DNA of 64,000 nucleotides from the NCBI RefSeq assembly GCF_003946145.1, contig NZ_RHOC01000008.1, positions 35,317 through 99,316 on the forward strand. The letters are read 5' to 3'. A model generated the notes under the pieces. The model was not told where the DNA came from, searched no databases, and saw only the letters and a program-made list of their open reading frames with translations. Numbering within the stretch: position 1 is the first letter of the stretch; each line of letters starts with the position of its first letter. Positions 60,336 to 64,000 of this stretch are shown piece after piece. Both the position numbers and the translations under genes were made by a program. The DNA comes from Levilactobacillus huananensis (GTDB lineage Bacteria; Bacillota; Bacilli; Lactobacillales; Lactobacillaceae).

Positions 60336-60941
60336 TTACTTTCGGTTAATTCCCAAACTATCACGGGAACCCAAGGTCTCATCATGAGCCAACCGAACCA
60401 CTAAATCCGCAATACTCTTGCGAGAAACGTCATGGCCGCCGAAGGGCTCCCCCTTCTTAGTCACTTCGTAATCGGTATCGTTGCCACTGTCAAACCAGCC
60501 AGGACGGATGACCGTATAGTTCAGGTCAGAGGCTTCAATCACATCCGCGGCAACTCGGTAACCCCGCAGCATTGGATTGCTTTGTAAGTTGCCACTCGCA
60601 CCCAAACTAGCTGGAATTTCGTTATAAATTCCCATCGATGCGATGAACAGTAAACGCTTGACGCCAACTTCATCCATGCCAGAAACTAGACTCTGTGCCA
60701 TACCACCCAGATTGCCACTCAGTGCTGCGAAGACGACATCCTGCCCCGCTAAGGCACCTTTTAAGACTGTGGCATCGGTCACACTCCCCGTGATAGCTTG
60801 TTCCCGATCGGCATTCAAACGGCCTAATCGACTGACGTTCCGAGCCATTAAGGTGAGGTGATCAGCCGTGTTTTCTAAGAAATACTGGCGAGTGACGCTG
60901 CCAACAGAACCCGTTGCGCCAATAATTAAAACGTTTGTCAT
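60336..60941 (-). CDS. NAD(P)-binding SDR (NmrA/SDR_a5-like)
   Basis: A 201-residue atypical SDR: IIGATGSVGSVTRQYF (~6-20) binds the dinucleotide; LLFIASMGIYNEI replaces the usual catalytic motif and there is no YxxxK. Such proteins act as redox sensors or reductases. The start has GGAGGAAG. Its promoter is of the 19-bp-spacer type shared with the MFS gene upstream. Confidence 0.82.
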   Translation of the reverse strand: MTNVLIIGATGSVGSVTRQYFLENTADHLTLMARNVSRLGRLNADREQAITGSVTDATVLKGALAGQDVVFAALSGNLGGMAQSLVSGMDEVGVKRLLFIASMGIYNEIPASLGASGNLQSNPMLRGYRVAADVIEASDLNYTVIRPGWFDSGNDTDYEVTKKGEPFGGHDVSRKSIADLVVRLAHDETLGSRDSLGINRK

Positions 60942-60977
60942 GATTAACTTCCTCCAATTAATTTAATTGATACACAC

Positions 60978-61008
60978 AGTGTAGACCCTTGCACTTACTT
61001 CAAGGCAA
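60978..61008 (-). promoter_or_regulatory. MerR-type promoter of the SDR gene
   Basis: On the minus strand TTGCCT (61003-61008), 19-bp spacer starting TGAAGT and ending GGGTC, TACACT (60978-60983). Confidence 0.78.
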
Positions 61009-61030
61009 GACCCATTTTTTAAAATAACGA

Positions 61031-62368
61031 TTATTTTTGATGCTCTCCTGGAACAATCAGGAAAATTGCGGCGATTAAGGCCAATAATAAGAGCCCCGCT
61101 CCCATCAGAATAGCGTGTTGAAACCCGGTTACCTGACCACTAAAAAGACTTTGAACCGTGACCAGAATTGATAATCCGACAGAGCCGCCAATCTGATGCA
61201 TCACGTTGACAACTCCGGAGGCCGCCCCGGCATCGGTACCCTGGGTATGTGCCACTCCGGCCGCCGTGAAGGGACTCAGTGAGAATCCTTGCCCGATGCC
61301 GACGATGACCATCGGCGCGGCAATTCCCCACCAATAGCCAACAACCGGCGTAAAGAAACTCATCCAAAACATGCCAACTGCCGTCAGAGCGATCCCAATC
61401 ACCAACAGGCCACCATTGCCCCATTTTACTGTTAAGCGGGCAACCTGTAGGGCCACGATGAAGTTCACGATAGTTAAGGGGAAGAAGGCCACACCAGCCA
61501 TTAGGGCGCTAAAACCGAGTTGATTCTGCATCAACTGTGGTGTGATGAACCAAAAGCCCATCATTGCTCCCAGATAAAGAAACCGACCCACGTAAGCCCC
61601 AATACGTTCACGATCGACAAAAATCCGTAGCGGCATAATCGGTTGTCCGGTCCGATATTCCTGGTAGACGAAGCTAACCAAGAACACCACAGCTAAGATC
61701 AAGGCTGGTAGTTTAGCCCAATTCCCAATAATGCTGTAAACCAGCGCACTCATACCAACCAGCGACGTCAGCGTGCCGATCCAGTCTAATTTTCCAGATT
61801 GGGCATTGTCAGCCCGTAAATATTTAACTGCTAGATAAAACATCCAGATACTAATTGGGACATTAATAAAGAATCCAACCCGCCAAGTTAATAGACTAGC
61901 GAAAATGCCGCCGATCACTAGGCTGACACTGGCTCCGATACCAGCCATGGCCCCATAGTAAGCGATGGCTTTAGTTCTTTCAGCACCCTCATAGGTATCC
62001 ATGAGAATGGCCAGCGTCGTTGGGGCTAAGATAGCCGAACCAATCCCTTGAAAGGCCCGTGAGGCAATGATCATCGGGGCATTGACCGCGAGGCCCACCA
62101 ACAGCGACCCCAAGCCAAAAATCACCAACCCAATCTGGAAGACACGCCGCCGACCAAACAGGTCCCCGGCCCGACCACCCAGTAACAGGAATCCCCCAAA
62201 TGTCAGTGAGTAAGCACTGCTGACCCAGGACAACGTGGTTTGATTAAGGTTCAAGTCTTGGGCAATCTTCACCGTCCCGGTAAAGATAATCGAATTGTCC
62301 AGTAAAATCATAAAGTAACTCATGAGAATGACCAGCAAAATCCAGTCAAAACGCTTATTCTTCGTCAT
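61031..62368 (-). CDS. MFS multidrug exporter (DHA2, EmrB/QacA type)
   Basis: A 445-residue exporter with 14-helix DHA2 features: motif A GGRAGDLFGRRRVF (~65), motif C near GAMAGIGASVSLVIGG, and DNSIIFTGTVKIAQDL in helix 1 with its Asp. It pumps out hydrophobic or cationic drugs. The start has GAGGAGA. The promoter matches that of the SDR, so both are probably induced together. Confidence 0.87.
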   Translation of the reverse strand: MTKNKRFDWILLVILMSYFMILLDNSIIFTGTVKIAQDLNLNQTTLSWVSSAYSLTFGGFLLLGGRAGDLFGRRRVFQIGLVIFGLGSLLVGLAVNAPMIIASRAFQGIGSAILAPTTLAILMDTYEGAERTKAIAYYGAMAGIGASVSLVIGGIFASLLTWRVGFFINVPISIWMFYLAVKYLRADNAQSGKLDWIGTLTSLVGMSALVYSIIGNWAKLPALILAVVFLVSFVYQEYRTGQPIMPLRIFVDRERIGAYVGRFLYLGAMMGFWFITPQLMQNQLGFSALMAGVAFFPLTIVNFIVALQVARLTVKWGNGGLLVIGIALTAVGMFWMSFFTPVVGYWWGIAAPMVIVGIGQGFSLSPFTAAGVAHTQGTDAGAASGVVNVMHQIGGSVGLSILVTVQSLFSGQVTGFQHAILMGAGLLLLALIAAIFLIVPGEHQK

Positions 62369-62406
62369 TTGTGTATTTTCTCCTCGTCTTTAAATGAATG
62401 ATTAGG

Positions 62407-62437
62407 AGTTTAGACCTTCATCTACACTTCAAGGCAA
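62407..62437 (-). promoter_or_regulatory. MerR-type promoter of the MFS exporter
   Basis: On the minus strand TTGCCT (62432-62437), 19-bp spacer starting TGAAGT and ending AGGTC, TAAACT (62407-62412). CTTGCCTTGAAGT is identical to the SDR promoter. Confidence 0.78.
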
Positions 62438-62461
62438 GGAAATTTCCAAATTATTTTTTGA

Positions 62462-62503
62462 AATTAAAAAGTCGCGGTTTGTAGGGATCCGCGACTAAAA
62501 AAA
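62462..62503. terminator. Terminator of the Crp-type regulator unit
   Basis: AGTCGCGG and CCGCGACT around an 11-nt loop, T-rich on both strands. Confidence 0.8.
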
Positions 62504-62522
62504 CAGGTTATGTCACTTCAAG

Positions 62523-62630
62523 CTAGTTACTCTCTTCGTTGACATACTTTAGCGTCCCAAATTGCTTGGCAGCCAATAGGTCTTTAAACTGATACCGGCG
62601 GCTTCCAATCGAAAACTCGGGATTTGACAC
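62523..62630 (-). CDS. Small ORF (35 aa) behind the Crp-type regulator
   Basis: GTG 62630 to TAG 62523, one base past the stop of the regulator, with GGGGAG six bases before the start. The peptide has a plausible folded pattern (SNPEFSIGSRRYQFKDLLAA, KQFGTLKYVNEES). It may be a real small protein or the last part of a lost gene. No similar family is known to me. Confidence 0.5.
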   Translation of the reverse strand: MSNPEFSIGSRRYQFKDLLAAKQFGTLKYVNEESN

Positions 62631-63200
62631 CTAGTTCTCCCCTAGTCGTGTCCGAATCCGACTCAGCGACACCGGCGTAATGCCCAGGTAAGAGGCAACC
62701 AATCGTAACGGCACCCGTTCGAGAATCTCGGGATCGTCGACTACCAACTGGCGATACCGATCCTCCGGTGAATCCTGAAGCTGGGTGAAAAAGATGTTGC
62801 GATAGGCAATGAATCGTTCACAAATAAACCGTGTGATGGCGGGTTCAATCGACGGATAAGTGTGTCGCAACCGATTGAAGTCAGCCTTACGCAACATCAA
62901 CACCTGTGTCTCCTCGAAACTCTCGATTGAAAAAGCACTGGGTTGGTCGAGATAAAAGCTTTCAAACGACGAGACAATCTGATTTTCAAAGAAGAATTGT
63001 AAGGTCACGTCGCGTCCTTCACTATTGTGCCACAGGCGCAGAGCACCTTTCATCACGAAGAAGAGGTCGGTTGCAACTTCCCCCTCTGCCAGTAGCGTGC
63101 TCTCTGCCGGCACGGTCTTCGCCACAAAGAGCGGACCCAGTTTGTCCCAATGTGCCGCAATTTCCGGAAACTTCTGTGCTAAATAAGCCGACAATGCCAT
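62631..63200 (-). CDS. Crp/Fnr-family regulator
   Basis: A 189-residue protein: cNMP-binding fold (~20-110; LLAEGEVATDLFFVMKGALR) and a short C-terminal HTH (VPLRLVASYLGITPVSLSRI). There is no Cys cluster, so it is not an oxygen sensor of the Fnr kind. ATG 63200 follows GGAGGGG. It is divergent from a quinone reductase gene and may control it. Confidence 0.85.
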   Translation of the reverse strand: MALSAYLAQKFPEIAAHWDKLGPLFVAKTVPAESTLLAEGEVATDLFFVMKGALRLWHNSEGRDVTLQFFFENQIVSSFESFYLDQPSAFSIESFEETQVLMLRKADFNRLRHTYPSIEPAITRFICERFIAYRNIFFTQLQDSPEDRYRQLVVDDPEILERVPLRLVASYLGITPVSLSRIRTRLGEN

Positions 63201-63298
63201 CTTTTCCCCTCCTCTGACGAGCAATTAACATTTGTTAATGCCGCCCCATTCCCCCGCGACTATACTCAACTTATCAATTAAAAAACGAGGGCTTAAAA

Positions 63299-63889
63299 AT
63301 GAAAACAGTTATTATCTTTGATCATCCATACACTGCCACCGCCGGTGATAACGTCCCACACCACCGATCCTTCTTGGCTGCTTTGCTCAAGACTGTCATG
63401 GCACAACAGCGCCAGGCAAATCACGACGTCGATCTCATCGACCTTCACGCTGATGGCTTTAACCCCGTCATGTCCGCCGACGATCTTTCAAACTGGCGGC
63501 GAGGTCAGAGCACAGATCCCATGGTGGCCGACTACCAGCGGCGGTTGTTAACGGCAGACCGTATTATCTTCATGTTCCCCGTTTGGTGGGAAGTCATGCC
63601 CGCCATGACCAAGGGCTTTCTCGACAAAGTTTACGCCAAGGGTCAACTCTACCAGGCCGATACTATGCAAACAAAGCTGACTAAGCAACCCCGGATTGAC
63701 ATCATCACCACCATGAGCACGCCCAATTGGATTTACCGTCTAATCTTCGGTGCCCCACTGGCCAAACTCCTCTTCCGGGGAACCTTCCTCAAGACCCGTC
63801 TCTGGCATTTCAAATGGCACAACTTCGCTCAGGTGGAAAAGAAGACCCCGGCCCAACGGGAGGCTATTCTCCATAACTTCACGCTTTAG
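63299..63889 (+). CDS. NAD(P)H:quinone oxidoreductase (flavodoxin-like fold)
   Basis: A 196-residue MdaB/NQO-type flavoprotein. FMN binding: HPYTATAGDNVPHHRSFL (~9), MFPVWWEVMPAMTKGFLDKV (~97) and TTMSTPNWI (~140). It reduces quinones or nitro compounds. The start has GAGGGC. Divergent from the Crp-type regulator. Confidence 0.85.
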   Translation: MKTVIIFDHPYTATAGDNVPHHRSFLAALLKTVMAQQRQANHDVDLIDLHADGFNPVMSADDLSNWRRGQSTDPMVADYQRRLLTADRIIFMFPVWWEVMPAMTKGFLDKVYAKGQLYQADTMQTKLTKQPRIDIITTMSTPNWIYRLIFGAPLAKLLFRGTFLKTRLWHFKWHNFAQVEKKTPAQREAILHNFTL

Positions 63890-63924
63890 ACCCAAAAGGA
63901 CACCCGCCAACCCTGAGTGCTATA

Positions 63925-63981
63925 GTCCCCTTAAGGTTGACAGATGAAAAAGTATAATTCATCTGTTAACTTTGAGGGGAC
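63925..63981 (+). repeat. Large inverted repeat before the last gene
   Basis: GTCCCCTTAAGGTTGACAGA and the mirrored TCTGTTAACTTTGAGGGGAC form a ~24-bp imperfect hairpin with a 9-nt loop. The right arm holds the GAGGGGAC ribosome site of the gene that starts at 63988. It could hide that site or be the left end of an insertion sequence. Confidence 0.5.
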
Positions 63982-63987
63982 TTTATT

Positions 63988-64000
63988 ATGCCTAGAACTA
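63988..64000 (+). CDS. Start of a gene cut by the right edge
   Basis: ATG 63988 follows GAGGGGAC at six bases; only MPRT is seen. The family cannot be told. Confidence 0.4.

Noticed and set aside
1..64000. CRISPR arrays, prophage, complete insertion sequences, rRNA operons
   Set aside because: No regularly spaced repeats, integrase or structural phage genes, transposase or rRNA sequence were seen; only the right edge might be an IS end.

Overview
The window is chromosomal DNA from a member of the Lactobacillaceae, most like Levilactobacillus or Lactiplantibacillus. The evidence is the gene set: malolactic enzyme with its permease, phenolic acid decarboxylase with PadR, 1,3-propanediol-type dehydrogenase, a GH65 phosphorylase, T-box leaders on peptide-binding lipoproteins, strong AGGAGG ribosome sites, CcpA-type cre sites and roughly balanced GC. 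Five ParB/parS-like 16-mers lie between 27.4 and 59.9 kb, which suggests that the segment is close to oriC. No phage, CRISPR array, rRNA or complete insertion sequence was seen.

0-16 kb: end of a PfkB-family sugar kinase, tRNA-Gln, a LacI regulator, a polyol/fructose-type operon (fructokinase, medium-chain dehydrogenase, membrane protein, VOC protein) behind a cre site, a guanidine-I riboswitch controlling two SMR guanidinium exporters, a disaccharide locus (GPH symporter, HSL-type esterase, GH65 phosphorylase), the phenolic acid stress pair padR/padC with its operator, a Nudix hydrolase and a divergent LepA paralogue. 16-38 kb: GNAT, D-2-hydroxyacid dehydrogenase with an AEC carrier, a T-box-controlled OppA, purine salvage pair, two MerR/TetR-type regulatory units with efflux or surface proteins, HxlR regulators, a CDF metal exporter, an iron alcohol dehydrogenase, a HAD hydrolase, two GyrI-like proteins facing a WYL regulator, an ABC exporter with its TetR, and an MFS transporter.

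38-43 kb is the most unusual stretch. An AT-rich pair of uncharacterised genes (a 440-residue protein and a 281-residue protein with a glycine-rich membrane core) lies between two decayed remnants. The remnants match a nucleotidyltransferase gene and a DUF2798 promoter whose intact copies lie just to the right. This looks like a recent insertion and is the best candidate for an undescribed system.

43-64 kb: a secreted amidase, lactaldehyde-type aldehyde dehydrogenase and a cre-controlled zinc alcohol dehydrogenase (aldehyde/alcohol redox), an SDR with a divergent MerR, a ribbon-helix-helix/SPFH pair under a perfect palindrome, a second T-box/OppA unit, GtrA, CadD, the malolactic locus (mleR, mleA, mleP), an MFS transporter behind an unexplained attenuator-like leader, a broken NTF2-like gene, an SDR and a drug exporter that share a 19-bp-spacer MerR-type promoter, a Crp/Fnr regulator followed by a 35-codon small ORF, and a flavodoxin-fold quinone reductase. 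The window ends in the first codons of another gene behind a large hairpin.

Most genes form units of one to four, each with its own regulator and strong intrinsic terminators. This fits an accessory region for sugar, organic-acid and stress metabolism.
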